Below, one piece after another: positions 47,555-57,824 of a DNA stretch of 64,000 bases (position 1 is its first letter; every line of letters begins with the position of its first letter). The DNA comes from Hyphomicrobium sp. D-2 (GTDB taxonomy: Bacteria > Pseudomonadota > Alphaproteobacteria > Rhizobiales > Hyphomicrobiaceae). Below the pieces are notes generated by a model. The model was not told the origin of the DNA and searched no databases. It worked only from the letters and a program-made list of their open reading frames with translations. The stretch covers positions 620,001 to 684,000 of the forward strand of contig NZ_JARXLA010000002.1 of assembly GCF_029872155.1 (NCBI RefSeq). Reading direction: 5' to 3'. Position numbers and translations under genes: made by a program.

Positions 47555-48196
47555 ATGTCGGACACCTCGACCATCGATCGCCGTGGGCTTTTGCTCGTGC
47601 TCTCCTCGCCCTCGGGTGCAGGCAAGACGACGCTGGCACGCCACCTGATGGCGACGGACACCGCCATCTCGATGTCGGTTTCAGTGACGACGCGGCGTCC
47701 GCGCCCCGGCGAAATCGACGGCAAGGATTACATTTTCCTCGACGAAGACCGCTTCAAGGCGATGGCGGACGGCAACGAGTTGCTGGAATGGGCGAACGTG
47801 TTCGGCAACTACTACGGCACCCCGCATGCGCCGGTTGAAGCTGCGATCAGCGGCGGACGCGACGTGCTGTTCGACATCGATTGGCAGGGTGCCCAGCAGC
47901 TTTCTGAAAAGATGAAGCACGACGTAGTGCGCGTGTTCATTCTACCGCCATCGGCGAAGTCGCTGGAGCAGCGCTTGCGTGCGCGGGCGCAGGACCCGGA
48001 AGAGGTCGTGCGCAAGCGGATGGATGCGGCGGCGGCCGAGATCAGCCACTGGCCCGAATATGACTATGTGATCGTCAATTCCGATTTGCAGACGTCGATG
48101 GAAGGGCTCAGCGCCATCCTGACTGCCGAACGGCTGCGGCGTGAGCGGCTGAATGGTTTGACGTCGTTTGTGCGGGATTTGCAGCGCGAGCTTTGA
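47555..48196 (+). CDS. gmk: Guanylate kinase
   Basis: 213 residues, converts GMP to GDP. P-loop 'LSSPSGAGKTTLARHL', GMP-binding 'SVTTRRPRPGEIDGKDYIF' and 'DIDWQGAQQL' are intact. It lies 52 bases after yicC and is probably co-transcribed with it. Confidence 0.96.
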   Translation: MSDTSTIDRRGLLLVLSSPSGAGKTTLARHLMATDTAISMSVSVTTRRPRPGEIDGKDYIFLDEDRFKAMADGNELLEWANVFGNYYGTPHAPVEAAISGGRDVLFDIDWQGAQQLSEKMKHDVVRVFILPPSAKSLEQRLRARAQDPEEVVRKRMDAAAAEISHWPEYDYVIVNSDLQTSMEGLSAILTAERLRRERLNGLTSFVRDLQREL

Positions 48197-48410
48197 GCCG
48201 TCGCGTATTAAGGCATTAAGCAAGCGCTGGGGCGTCGCGCCGCAACGGAATGCAAAAAGGGGCGGTGCCGTCTTGTCGCCACCGTTTGCAGTGCGCATCA
48301 GCGGTCATGAAAAGCATTCAGTATGCCTGCTCCGGTGACGACTGGCACACCGGACGGATCGTTGGTGCCAGCGTACTAGCCTGCCGGAACATCAGCCTGC
48401 GGATAGCCAC

Positions 48411-49625
48411 ATGATGCCCATGCCGTCATTGCTTCGCACTTTGATCCGCAAGGGCGCCGGCGCCGTCTTGATGACGTTGCTGGCGCTGCAGGTGCTACCG
48501 CAGCAGGCGGCGCAGGCCGCCGCGCCTCACCTGCGCAAGATATCCGATGCAGAGTTGAAACGCGCCAAGCCAGGCGATGTGTTTCACATCTATCCGCAGA
48601 TCGGCGGCGCCCCCGAAAATGCCAAGGCATTTCGCATCATCTATCGCTCGACCGGAGCGGCGGGTGAACCGATCGCGGTTTCAGGCACGGTGATTTATCC
48701 GAACGCACCGGCCCCGGCCGGGCGGCGGGATGTCATCGCCTGGGCCCATTACACGACCGGCGTTTCATCCCGCTGCGCGCCGACGCTGCTGCCGAACCTT
48801 TCCGGCACCATCCCGGGACTGGAGACGATGCTGGACCGGGGCTATGTCGTCGTTGCCACCGACTACGAAGGGCTGGGGGTTGCCGGGGTGCATGCCTATC
48901 TGGTCGGCAACAGCGAGGCGCAGGCGGTGCTGGATTCGGTGCGTGCAGCCCGTCACCTGAGCGGCGCACACGCAAGCCGACGCTTCGCCGTGTGGGGCCA
49001 TTCGCAAGGTGGTCACGCGGCATTGTTCAGCGGCGAGCTGGCGCCCAGCTACGCGCCGGAGCTGCAACTCGTCGGCATTGCCGCGGCGGCGCCCGCTACC
49101 AACCTCGTCGATCTGTTCCGCTCCCAGAAGAACACGATCACCGGCGACAGCCTGATCGCCATGGCGTTGCTGTCATGGTCGCGCACCTACAACATACCGC
49201 TGGACAAGCTGCTGATGCGGGGCGTGCGCGAGCGCTTTGAACAGGTGGCGGAAAACTGCATCCAGTCAATTTCGCAGATGCTGCAGACGCTGAAACTGGC
49301 TCAGCCGCTGAAGCAGAATTTTCTCAAGGTCGACCCGGTAGAGATGCCGGAGTGGCGCGCGCTGATGGAGCGCAATTCGCCCGGCCATGGCGCCATCAAG
49401 GTACCGGTGTTCATTTCGCAGGGTACGGGCGACCGGACCGTGAACTGGGGGCTGACCACGCGGTACGCCAAAGCGCTGTGCGCCCGGGGAACACCAGTGA
49501 CCAGCAAGATACTCAAGGGCGTGAGCCACAGCTTTATCGCTGAAAAAACCGCCTACGCGGCCGTGCAATGGATGGATCGCCGATCTGCCGGCAAGCCCGT
49601 CGAAAACGACTGCCCGCGCCATTGA
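48411..49625 (+). CDS. Secretory lipase-type alpha/beta hydrolase
   Basis: 404 residues with a signal peptide (about 1-39). The nucleophile elbow is 'VWGHSQGGHAALF', the acid lies in 'ISQGTGDRTVNW' and the histidine in 'KGVSHSFIAE', matching the secretory lipase (LIP, PF03583) group. It acts outside the cytoplasm; substrate unknown. It stands alone between gmk and surA, flanked by two gaps of 210 and 350 bases. Confidence 0.85.
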   Translation: MMPMPSLLRTLIRKGAGAVLMTLLALQVLPQQAAQAAAPHLRKISDAELKRAKPGDVFHIYPQIGGAPENAKAFRIIYRSTGAAGEPIAVSGTVIYPNAPAPAGRRDVIAWAHYTTGVSSRCAPTLLPNLSGTIPGLETMLDRGYVVVATDYEGLGVAGVHAYLVGNSEAQAVLDSVRAARHLSGAHASRRFAVWGHSQGGHAALFSGELAPSYAPELQLVGIAAAAPATNLVDLFRSQKNTITGDSLIAMALLSWSRTYNIPLDKLLMRGVRERFEQVAENCIQSISQMLQTLKLAQPLKQNFLKVDPVEMPEWRALMERNSPGHGAIKVPVFISQGTGDRTVNWGLTTRYAKALCARGTPVTSKILKGVSHSFIAEKTAYAAVQWMDRRSAGKPVENDCPRH

Positions 49626-49973
49626 TTAACGGCGGCTTCTTGGGGGCATGTGAAGCGCGTAGCGGCGGCGACCGATTTTCGCCCCAGTCAAGCTTCGCGG
49701 CAGGCTTGGTCCGGATTTGGCACAGGCTTTTGTTGCCCTTGGTGGCCCCTGTGCCGGGCCTCGGAGCAGGCGTTGGGCCGCCACGGCAGCGCCAATGTTT
49801 GTATCAATATAATGGGTGTGTTACCGCCTTGAGCCTCGAATTTATGCTCAGAACGATCCTGGGGCCTTGAAGCTCCGCCGGGATGGTTGCGATCACGGGG
49901 CGGCTGAAATCCAATCCGGCTTTTCGCATCCGGCGGACATCACCCTGACCCTGCAAACTGGAACACGAGACGC
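49626..49973. other. Intergenic region upstream of surA
   Basis: About 350 bases. It holds an 8-bp inverted repeat (49719-49755) and probably the surA-pdxA-rsmA promoter. No gene is supported. Confidence 0.45.
49719..49755. repeat. Inverted repeat GGCACAGG...CCTGTGCC
   Basis: Perfect 8-bp arms with a 21-base loop in the lipase-surA gap; function unknown, possibly the lipase transcript end. Confidence 0.35.
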
Positions 49974-51146
49974 ATGCCCAAGATCCACAGCCTCCAGCCG
50001 CAACATTCCACGGATGGGCAAGCCGCGCGGAAATCGGCCGTGCGCTTCACGCTTTCCGGTCTGGCGCTGGCCCTGACTGCGTCGGCCATGCTGGTTGCGC
50101 CCGTTGCCATGGCCAAGGGCGATGATCGCCCGGTGCAATCGATCGTTGCACTCGTCAACGACGAACCGATCACCGGCTATGAGGTTGAGCAGCGTGTGGC
50201 GCTGGCCATGCTGGGCGCGCCTGAGGTTCAGAAGAAGCTGCAGGCGAAGCTCAAATCATCGTCGATGAACGAGCAGTTCAAGGCCTTCGCGATAAAACGA
50301 CTGCAGGCCAACCCGCCCAAAAGCGAGGAAGAACAGCAGGCCCGCGTGCGCCAGCTCCAGGGCGAATTCGTTGAAAGCCTCAAGCGCCAGGTCGAGCGTG
50401 AATATCGGCCGTCCGCCCGCCAGGCCGCCATCGATGAACTCATCGAGGAGCGCCTGAAGTTGCAGGAGGCCAAGAAGCTTGCGATCGTTACATCGGATGA
50501 CGATGTGAATCGCATTCTTGCCGGCATGGCCGAGCGCAACAAGATGACCATCGATCAGTTCGGCGACCATGTGGCCAAGATGGGCTCCAACATCACTGTG
50601 ATGCGCGAGCGTATTCGCGCCTCGCTGTCATGGTCGGATGTGATCCGCCGCAAGTTCGGCCATCAGATCACCGTCACCAGCCGGGAAGTCGACCGGATGG
50701 TGGCGACGACGGAAGGTCAGGACGATGTCGAGCTGCGCATCCACCGCATTCTGCTGACAGTGCCGGCCAACGACCAGAAACGGCTTGCCCAGCGGCTGGG
50801 CGAAGCGGAAACTCTGCGGGCGCGCTTCACCGACTGCAAGAGCATGGAAACGATGGCCCGCGGTATTCCCGGCACACGCTTCGACAGTCTGGGTGATCGC
50901 CGTCCGAGCAGTTTGCCGGAGCCGACGCGCAGCCTACTGCTGAATGCCCATGAGGGTGAGTTGCTGCCCGCAACCATCGGCGAGGGCGGGGTTGAGCTTT
51001 GGGCGGTTTGCGGGCGCAAGGTTATCAAAGCTTCCGAGACCAAGCGCGAGACGGCACAGAACGAACTGCGCCAGAAGGAATTTGAAATTCTCTCGCGCAA
51101 GCATCTCAAGGATCTGCGCACCGACGCACACATAGAGTTCCGCTGA
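49974..51146 (+). CDS. surA: SurA-type periplasmic chaperone / peptidyl-prolyl isomerase
   Basis: 390 residues. A signal segment (about 20-45) leads into the SurA N-terminal domain ('VQSIVALVNDEPITGYEVEQ', 'AIDELIEERLKLQEAKKLAI'), and a single parvulin-like region (about 255-350, 'ELRIHRILLTVP'). SurA escorts outer-membrane proteins, including LptD, to the BAM complex. Its usual neighbour lptD is here on the opposite strand about 3 kb away. Stop overlaps the pdxA start (TGATG). Confidence 0.85.
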   Translation: MPKIHSLQPQHSTDGQAARKSAVRFTLSGLALALTASAMLVAPVAMAKGDDRPVQSIVALVNDEPITGYEVEQRVALAMLGAPEVQKKLQAKLKSSSMNEQFKAFAIKRLQANPPKSEEEQQARVRQLQGEFVESLKRQVEREYRPSARQAAIDELIEERLKLQEAKKLAIVTSDDDVNRILAGMAERNKMTIDQFGDHVAKMGSNITVMRERIRASLSWSDVIRRKFGHQITVTSREVDRMVATTEGQDDVELRIHRILLTVPANDQKRLAQRLGEAETLRARFTDCKSMETMARGIPGTRFDSLGDRRPSSLPEPTRSLLLNAHEGELLPATIGEGGVELWAVCGRKVIKASETKRETAQNELRQKEFEILSRKHLKDLRTDAHIEFR

Positions 51147-52222
51147 TGGCAACGGCGACTGGCAGTATCGGACACGAGCAGGCGCGGCCGGAGACTAAAT
51201 CGCGGCGGCCGCTTGCCGTATCGATGGGTGATCCGGCCGGTATCGGACCCGAGATCACACTGCGCGCCTGGGCCGACCGCAGCGAATGTGGGCTGGCGCC
51301 GTTCGCGGTATTTGGCGATGCGGAAACATTCACCGAGCGCGCGCGCCATTTGGCGCTGAACGTGCCGGTGCAGGCAATTTCTTCCTTGCAGGACGCAGCA
51401 AGCGTGTTTGCCAAGGCGCTGCCCGTGATGCATCGGCCGCTGCCGGTACGCGCCCGGCCCGGCGTGCCCGATGGCGCCAACGCCGCCGCGATCGTCAGTG
51501 CCATCGGCGCTGCAACCGATGCCGTGCTGCGGGGCGAGGCCACGGCCGTCGTTACCAATCCGATCGCCAAGCACGTGGTGAAAAGCGCTGATTTTCCGTT
51601 TCCGGGCCACACGGAGTTTCTGGCCGCGCTGGCTGAACGCTACAAGGGACGGCACTTCCGACCGGTGATGATGCTGGCGTCAAAGCAGCTCCGCGTGGTG
51701 CCGCTTACCGTGCATTGTGCATTGGCCGAGGTGCCGAAGATGATCACCCGGCCGCTGATTTTTGAAACCGTGCGCATCACCTACAACGCACTAAAGCGCG
51801 ATTTCGGCATTGCCACGCCGCGCATCGCCATCGCGGGGCTGAACCCCCATGCGGGCGAGGAGGGCACGATGGGGCGCGAGGAAATCGACATCATCGGCCC
51901 CGCCATCGCTGATCTGCGCGCCGAAGGACTGCTGGTTACGGGACCCCATTCGGCCGACACGCTTTTCCATGCCGCCGCGCGGCGCAGCTATGATGCGGTG
52001 ATCGCGATGTATCACGATCAAGCGCTGATCCCGCTCAAGACCATCGGCTTCGATGAGGGTGTCAACGTCACCCTGGGTCTGCCGTTTGTGCGTACATCTC
52101 CGGATCACGGCACGGCGTTCGACATCGCAGCGGCGGGACGCGCTTCCGCGACAAGCCTTATCGAAGCGATGCGCATGGCCTCCACCATCGCTGCGGAGCG
52201 GGCGGCCACCACACCGCAATGA
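51146..52222 (+). CDS. pdxA: 4-hydroxythreonine-4-phosphate dehydrogenase
   Basis: 358 residues, NAD-dependent enzyme of pyridoxal phosphate synthesis. '[18 protein letters not shown]', '[11 protein letters not shown]', '[11 protein letters not shown]' and the metal/catalytic '[16 protein letters not shown]' match PdxA. The first 24 residues are an extension. ATG sits in the surA stop codon, so the genes are coupled. Confidence 0.95.
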   Translation: MATATGSIGHEQARPETKSRRPLAVSMGDPAGIGPEITLRAWADRSECGLAPFAVFGDAETFTERARHLALNVPVQAISSLQDAASVFAKALPVMHRPLPVRARPGVPDGANAAAIVSAIGAATDAVLRGEATAVVTNPIAKHVVKSADFPFPGHTEFLAALAERYKGRHFRPVMMLASKQLRVVPLTVHCALAEVPKMITRPLIFETVRITYNALKRDFGIATPRIAIAGLNPHAGEEGTMGREEIDIIGPAIADLRAEGLLVTGPHSADTLFHAAARRSYDAVIAMYHDQALIPLKTIGFDEGVNVTLGLPFVRTSPDHGTAFDIAAAGRASATSLIEAMRMASTIAAERAATTPQ

Positions 52223-52280
52223 GAAATCCTCTCCGCTCCATCCGCATATCATTCTCGACCAACGCCGGGCGACCACGCGC

Positions 52281-53192
52281 ATGACAACCGATCCGCGCAA
52301 CACAGATACGCCGGGCAACGGTGCGCAGATGGCGTCCGATGGCTTGCCGCCGCTGCGCGACATCATCAAGACGTTCGAACTGCGGGCGAAGAAAAGCCTG
52401 GGCCAGAACTTCATCCTCGATCTCAACCTCACGCGACGCATCGCCCGCGCGGCGGGGCCGCTGGAAGGGCGCACGGTCGTTGAGGTCGGGCCGGGGCCGG
52501 GCGGCCTGACGCGTGCGCTGTTCATGGAAGGCGCTGAGCGCGTCATCGCAGTGGAGCGCGATGAGCGCACGCGCGGTGCGCTGGATATGATTGCAGCGCG
52601 CTATCCCGAGCGGCTCAAGATCCATTTCGGCGATGCGCTGGAGGCCAACTGGCCGTCACTGCTGGGCGCACAAACGGGCCGGGCGATCATCGTTGCCAAT
52701 CTGCCCTACGGCGTTGCTACGCTGCTGCTGACCGGCTGGCTTTCCGCCGAGCCATGGCCGCCGTGGTACAGCCGCATGGTGCTGATGTTCCAGAAAGAGG
52801 TGGCCGAGCGCATCGTGGCCCAGCCGGGTTGCAAGGCCTATGGCCGCGTTTCGGTGTTGGCGCAGTGGCGCGCTTCGGCGCGGATCGTGCTCAACCTGCC
52901 GCCAGAAGCCTTTACGCCGCCGCCCAAGGTGGCATCGGCCGTCGTGGATCTTATTCCGCATGCCGACCCGTCGCCGCCGTGCAATCCGAAGATTCTGGCG
53001 CAGGTGACGGCGGCTGCGTTCGGTCAGCGCCGCAAGATGCTGCGCGCCAGCCTGAAGCAACTTCAGGCCGAACCGGAAGCATTGCTGGAAGCGGCTGGTA
53101 TTGCCGGCAACCTGCGGGCTGAAGACCTGTCGGTGAAGGACTTTGCGCGGCTGGCGATGGTGTATGAACGCGCTTTTCTGCGCCGGGCCTGA
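52281..53192 (+). CDS. rsmA: 16S rRNA (adenine1518/1519-N6)-dimethyltransferase
   Basis: 303 residues (KsgA). '[20 protein letters not shown]', the SAM loop '[16 protein letters not shown]' and the catalytic '[14 protein letters not shown]' (NLPY) are all present. It dimethylates two adjacent adenines in helix 45. ATG 52281 is used; the frame is open far upstream inside pdxA. Last gene of surA-pdxA-rsmA, convergent with the YqhA gene. Confidence 0.95.
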   Translation: MTTDPRNTDTPGNGAQMASDGLPPLRDIIKTFELRAKKSLGQNFILDLNLTRRIARAAGPLEGRTVVEVGPGPGGLTRALFMEGAERVIAVERDERTRGALDMIAARYPERLKIHFGDALEANWPSLLGAQTGRAIIVANLPYGVATLLLTGWLSAEPWPPWYSRMVLMFQKEVAERIVAQPGCKAYGRVSVLAQWRASARIVLNLPPEAFTPPPKVASAVVDLIPHADPSPPCNPKILAQVTAAAFGQRRKMLRASLKQLQAEPEALLEAAGIAGNLRAEDLSVKDFARLAMVYERAFLRRA

Positions 53193-53214
53193 TGCGCGGC
53201 GGCGCGCCGTTACT

Positions 53215-53742
53215 TCAAGCCTCGTCTCGCTTGCCGGATGCAGCATCTCCGGCCGTTCTGTCGTCCGCCGTTGAAGCCCCGTGGCCGGTGAACAGCCGCA
53301 GCGAGGCCGCCAGCAGCAGAATCGAGATCGGCTTTACCAGCGTCTCCCAACCCATGGCGCTGCCCTTCTCGGCCCAGTCGGTTGCGAAATCGACGACAAG
53401 GTAGACGATGATGACGCTGATGAGTGTCATCTTCAACTCGTCCATCCCGGTAGGGCGCATCCAGGACGGCAGTTTCAACCGTTCGGCGCCGGAGTAGAAC
53501 ACGAAGCCGAAGGCTATCGCGTACGAGAAAATGACCAGCACGATGCCGAACAGATAAGTGTCGGTCGCTCCCATCACCATCGCGGTGACGATCTTCGGTT
53601 CTTCGCCCTTCAACAGATCTATCGCAGCGCCGATCATCTGCAGGCTGGCCTGCAGAAACATGATGATGGCGCCGACCGCTGTGCCGATGGCGGCGATCAG
53701 CAGCACGAAGCGCAACGAAACCAGATAGCGCAATAGCGGCAT
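53215..53742 (-). CDS. YqhA-family (UPF0114) membrane protein
   Basis: 175 residues from ATG 53742 (MPLLRYLVSL). About four hydrophobic helices, with 'SLRFVLLIAAIGTAVGAIIM' and 'IVYLVVDFATDW' typical of UPF0114. Function unknown. The frame is open to 53862 without similarity. It stands between the convergent rsmA and the repeat-bearing gap before lptD. Confidence 0.8.
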   Translation of the reverse strand: MPLLRYLVSLRFVLLIAAIGTAVGAIIMFLQASLQMIGAAIDLLKGEEPKIVTAMVMGATDTYLFGIVLVIFSYAIAFGFVFYSGAERLKLPSWMRPTGMDELKMTLISVIIVYLVVDFATDWAEKGSAMGWETLVKPISILLLAASLRLFTGHGASTADDRTAGDAASGKRDEA

Positions 53743-54281
53743 TGGGCGAGAACCTGCTAGCTGACATTGGCAACACGAAGCCCGTCTGCGTTCCGAATGC
53801 GGAGCGGCCGGCCTGAAGTGCTTGGGGAAATCGGAACCGGTATTCCGGAAGCACTCTGGCACAGCGCCGGTTACGATTGCCTGAGCAGGGAAGGTCTGCC
53901 CGGATGGCGCCCAAGCCCATTGGGCTGCTGCATGCCGATGGCAGGATCATTCGATGCAGGATGATGGTCTGGCTGCCGCAGCGGCCATAGCGCTGGCAAC
54001 CCACGCGCGGCCGGGAGCGTCGACCTGCCGGCCTCGGAGGGGAGCAGAGCGATTGTCCACCGGCTTGCCTGCAAAAGCGGCTTCAACGGCTGTGCAGCGG
54101 CGAACCCCTTTTTCGGCGGTGAAGCTGTAGCCCGCGGGCGCTTTGCTTAGCCTTGAATTGATCGCACGGGCTAAGTCACAGCTTTCCAAGCAGCCACATT
54201 CAATAGCAGCGATGGACTGGCGGGGAGAGTTCCCCGACCAAACAGGATGGCACAGTTGATGCAACTCACACCCAACCGGCG
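53743..54281. other. Gap between lptD end and YqhA gene, with palindromic repeat
   Basis: About 540 bases without a supported gene. It contains a palindromic repeat (53817-53855) of the family also seen at 63871. This is where surA would be expected after lptD. Confidence 0.5.
53817..53855. repeat. Palindromic intergenic repeat, copy 1
   Basis: AGTGCTTGGGGAAAT and ATTCCGGAAGCACT are imperfect inverted arms around CGGAACCGGT. It shares AAGTGCTT, GGAACCGGT and TTCCG with copy 2 (63871-63904). It matches the style of a palindrome found scattered in Hyphomicrobiales genomes. Confidence 0.6.
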
Positions 54282-56720
54282 TTACTGCTGCTTGCCGTAA
54301 TTGCCGCTGAGGGCATCGGTTGAGTATCCGAACTCGCCAAGATGCTTGAGTTCAAACCGCAGCATGAGCGTCTGACCGTCGACCAGATTGGGGTTGTGAT
54401 AGTAGTTGTCGGTGTAGGTCGCGGTGAGCACGAAGCATTCGTCGGCGTACTGCACCTGGAACATGTCCGAGGCAAGCTGGTCGGCGTCGAGATCGTAACG
54501 CATCGCAGCCGCGACGCTCCAGCGGTCGGTGAGGCGCAGGTTGAGGCTGGCGTAAATGTCTTCCTGCGAAGCAACGATGCCATTGGTCGGATCGGTGTTC
54601 AGGTAGGAGTAGATGGCGTTGGCGACGAGCGGGCCAAGCGAAACCTGCGCTCCGGCGTTCTGGCTGGCCAGTGCAAAGCCTTCCTGATCGAACCGCGACT
54701 GCGAGATGAGCTGCAGGAACGACCACGGCGCAACGTAGGCACCCAGCACGTAGTCGGACCGCGAGGTTTCCAGACCGCTGTACGGCGTGAAGGTCGGATC
54801 GCCGGAAGCGTCAACGCCGGGCTTGGCATACGGATTGAAGCCGGCAAGCTGATAGCTCTGACCGGCGAGGATGCGCGCGTATCCGCCCTCGTTGGCCTGG
54901 AACGTATACTGGACGCCGACGTTGGCGCGCGTGCCGGTTTCGATGCGGTCATAGCCGGAGAACTTTGACAGCTCGAACAGATTGGTATCGTCGAAGACAA
55001 GGCTCATGGCGTCTTCGTTCGGCAGGTTGTCCTGCTCAATGTAGGCTTGGCGCGCGATGATCTGACCAATCGGCTCGATGACGTGCGAACCACGGCCTGA
55101 ATTCGCAACCCACGGATAGGCGACGGTAACACCACCGGCCGCGAGGCCACGGGCCACCGATGTGTCATTCACGCCGTTGGGAGCCTGCGGATCGACATAA
55201 TTGCTGAGCTGATAGAGATCGCCGCGCAGGTGCGCGAACGGCGTGTAGGTGATGCCGATTGCGTCTGTCATCCGGCGCCGCCAGTTCACCTCAGTGACCA
55301 CGCGGTTCATCTGCTCGTTGCCGTAGATGTTAGGGAATACGGCATTGGTCTGGTCGCTGGAGAATGCCAGTGCGTTGGTATTCCACGTCAGCTCGCCGCC
55401 GAGGACAGGATCGGCGAACACATAGTTGTAGTCGAGGATCGGGTACGCGAACGACTGCGCGCCGGTTTGCGGCGTCGTGGCATACTGCAGGCTGTTGAAC
55501 TGGTAGGCCGCGAGGCTGAAGTAGTTACGGTCACCGATGCCCTGCAGGAACACGCTGTTGACGCGATCCGTCAGCAGCATGTTGTCGAGTTTGTAGAAGC
55601 GGCGGAATTCATCATCGCTCTCAACGGTGACATCCCAGCCGAATTTCCACCAGCTCGACAGCGAGAACAGGCCGCGCGTTTCGAGGCTGCCGCGCCAGCC
55701 GTTGTACTGCTCGCGATCGACGATGGCGGACGGCAGATCGGCCCAGTCCTGATCGATGCCCGCACCACGGATGAAGTACTGGCCGTTTTCGGTGCGGTGG
55801 CGCCATTCACCCTGCCAGAGCACGCCCTGACGGCTGGAATACATCGGGTAGAAGGTGAAGTCGTAATTCGGCGCAAGCGCGAAGTAATAAGGGATCGTCG
55901 TCGTGTAACCGAGCGTGGTCGAGCTGCCCGGCTGCGGCATCAGGAAGCCGGACTTGCGCTTCACCGACGGGTCGGCGTGCTCGAAATAGGGCATGTAAAG
56001 GATCGGCACGCCGAACAGTTCGAAGCGCGCGTCCTGATAGCTGATGGTGGCGGCGGCCTGATCGTGGGTGACGGTGGCGGCGCTCAGACACCACAGTGGC
56101 GGCATTCCACCTTCCGATTTACACGGCGTGAAACGGCCGTTGGTGAAAACGGTGGTGTTGCCGCCCTTGCGGGTGGCGCGCTCGGCGGCGATGCGGGTGT
56201 CATCAGCAGCGACAATTGAGAGCTGCGAGACGAAGCCATCGCGGAAATCATCGGTCAGGGTCAGACGGTCGGAGCGCACGACGTTGCCGTTGGGCTCCTT
56301 CAGAATCACGTTGCCCATTGCGGTCAGCGTGTTCGCCGACTGATCGTAGATCACCTGGTCAGCGGTGAGGGTGTAGTTGTTGTAATAGATTTCGACGTTG
56401 CCGCGCGCGATCACGCGGTTGCCGCCGTTGTCATAGATCAGCTCGTCGCCCTGCAGATAAAGCGGCTGCGACTTGTCGAGATTGCGCGACGGCCCAACCA
56501 GGCTCTGTTTCGGGAACGAGCTCTGTTTCTGGACATCGGGTGCAAGCGTAGACGGATCTTGGGCGTAGGCTCGGGAAAGTAACGCGTCAGGGGCAACGAA
56601 CAGCGGGGCAAGCAACACAGCGAGCACAGCCAGACGCACCCCGCCAGCAACCTTACGGTGCCAACAGGTGACGCGTGACGATCCGCAACCCTCATGCGGT
56701 GCCCGCGTATCACGCATCAC
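54282..56720 (-). CDS. lptD: LPS-assembly outer membrane protein LptD
   Basis: 812 residues. After a signal peptide comes the OstA/LptA-like jellyroll ('GGNRVIARGNVEIYYNNYTL') and then the large C-terminal barrel. Two nearby cysteines ('FTPCKSEGG', 'PLWCLSA') are positioned for a disulfide with the barrel Cys near the C-terminus ('YADECFVLTA'). LptD inserts LPS into the outer leaflet with LptE. The start (GTG 56720 or ATG 56717) directly follows the lptG stop. Confidence 0.94.
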   Translation of the reverse strand: MMRDTRAPHEGCGSSRVTCWHRKVAGGVRLAVLAVLLAPLFVAPDALLSRAYAQDPSTLAPDVQKQSSFPKQSLVGPSRNLDKSQPLYLQGDELIYDNGGNRVIARGNVEIYYNNYTLTADQVIYDQSANTLTAMGNVILKEPNGNVVRSDRLTLTDDFRDGFVSQLSIVAADDTRIAAERATRKGGNTTVFTNGRFTPCKSEGGMPPLWCLSAATVTHDQAAATISYQDARFELFGVPILYMPYFEHADPSVKRKSGFLMPQPGSSTTLGYTTTIPYYFALAPNYDFTFYPMYSSRQGVLWQGEWRHRTENGQYFIRGAGIDQDWADLPSAIVDREQYNGWRGSLETRGLFSLSSWWKFGWDVTVESDDEFRRFYKLDNMLLTDRVNSVFLQGIGDRNYFSLAAYQFNSLQYATTPQTGAQSFAYPILDYNYVFADPVLGGELTWNTNALAFSSDQTNAVFPNIYGNEQMNRVVTEVNWRRRMTDAIGITYTPFAHLRGDLYQLSNYVDPQAPNGVNDTSVARGLAAGGVTVAYPWVANSGRGSHVIEPIGQIIARQAYIEQDNLPNEDAMSLVFDDTNLFELSKFSGYDRIETGTRANVGVQYTFQANEGGYARILAGQSYQLAGFNPYAKPGVDASGDPTFTPYSGLETSRSDYVLGAYVAPWSFLQLISQSRFDQEGFALASQNAGAQVSLGPLVANAIYSYLNTDPTNGIVASQEDIYASLNLRLTDRWSVAAAMRYDLDADQLASDMFQVQYADECFVLTATYTDNYYHNPNLVDGQTLMLRFELKHLGEFGYSTDALSGNYGKQQ

Positions 56721-57824
56721 TCAGCCATCCTCCTGGTGCAGCAGTACTGAAGCCGAGACAATAATCACTAGGACCACGGGCAACCAGATGGCGGCCCAAG
56801 GGGGCGCCAAGCCAGCAACACCGATTTGTCGGGAGACTTCCATCAGAAGAAAGAAGCCGAACCCCCCCACCAGTCCTGTGATGACCATAGTCTGGATGCC
56901 GCCACCGCGGAATGACCGCAACGACACAGTGGCCGCTAAAAGGACCATTGCTGCGCATAAGAATGGCCTTGACAGCAGCGCCTCATATTGGACCTCAAGC
57001 CGGCTGGCGGAAAGCTTCGCTTTTTCAGCCACTTCGATCAGCGCCGGCAGCTCCCAGAACGACACCGACAACAGCGTGCCCAGCGCATCGCTTACACGCT
57101 CCGGTGTAAGGTATGTGGACACAAGGTAGATATCGAATTTTTCTGGCTCGCGCCCAAGGCGAACCACCCACGCTTCCTTCACCTCCCAGTAGCCTTCGTG
57201 CAGGTCAGCGCTCTTGCCATCGACTCGTTCGACGAAGCGTCCATCGCCGTCGAACACGAACACCGACACCCCGAGCAGGGACAGGCCGCGGTTCTTGGCT
57301 ATGGCGGCGCTCATCACCGATTGCCCATCGGCGCCGTTCTGGCGCAACCACGATGAGCCCGAGCGGGAGCGGAGAAGATTCGTTTCGCGACCGAAGACTT
57401 CGGCGAACAGATCCTCCGACAGATCGCGGCCGGCGGCGGCCAACGGATTGAACACCGTCACCGTGAGCGCGCCGACGATGAAGGCCACCAGAATGCCCGG
57501 CCGCAGAAACTGCCAGACGGACATGCCGCCGGCCCGCATGACGGTCAATTCGCTGGAACGACTGAGATTGAGCAGCGCCATGATGGCGCCGACCAGAACC
57601 GCAAACGGAATGAGGATCTCAACGTAGGCCGGCAACCGCAGCAGCGCGATGCCCACCAGCATATAGAGCGGGACGTCGCCGCCCTTGCCCGACTGGCGCA
57701 AAAGCTCAACGAAATCTATGAGGTAGATGAGGATGGAGCACAGCAGCATCGTCGCCAGGATGCCCATCAGGAATTTGCCGGCGATATAGCGTCCAAGGGT
57801 GCGGGTTCGAAATACGCCGATCAT
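56721..57824 (-). CDS. lptG: LPS export permease LptG
   Basis: 367 residues. Six hydrophobic helices in two groups of three (about 15-35, 50-70, 105-125; 270-350) flank a periplasmic beta-jellyroll domain. 'ELTVMRAGGMSVWQFLRPG' is the coupling-helix region that contacts LptB. With LptF it forms the ABC transporter membrane part that lifts LPS onto the Lpt bridge. Overlaps lptF by four bases (ATGA) and abuts lptD. Confidence 0.93.
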   Translation of the reverse strand: MIGVFRTRTLGRYIAGKFLMGILATMLLCSILIYLIDFVELLRQSGKGGDVPLYMLVGIALLRLPAYVEILIPFAVLVGAIMALLNLSRSSELTVMRAGGMSVWQFLRPGILVAFIVGALTVTVFNPLAAAGRDLSEDLFAEVFGRETNLLRSRSGSSWLRQNGADGQSVMSAAIAKNRGLSLLGVSVFVFDGDGRFVERVDGKSADLHEGYWEVKEAWVVRLGREPEKFDIYLVSTYLTPERVSDALGTLLSVSFWELPALIEVAEKAKLSASRLEVQYEALLSRPFLCAAMVLLAATVSLRSFRGGGIQTMVITGLVGGFGFFLLMEVSRQIGVAGLAPPWAAIWLPVVLVIIVSASVLLHQEDG

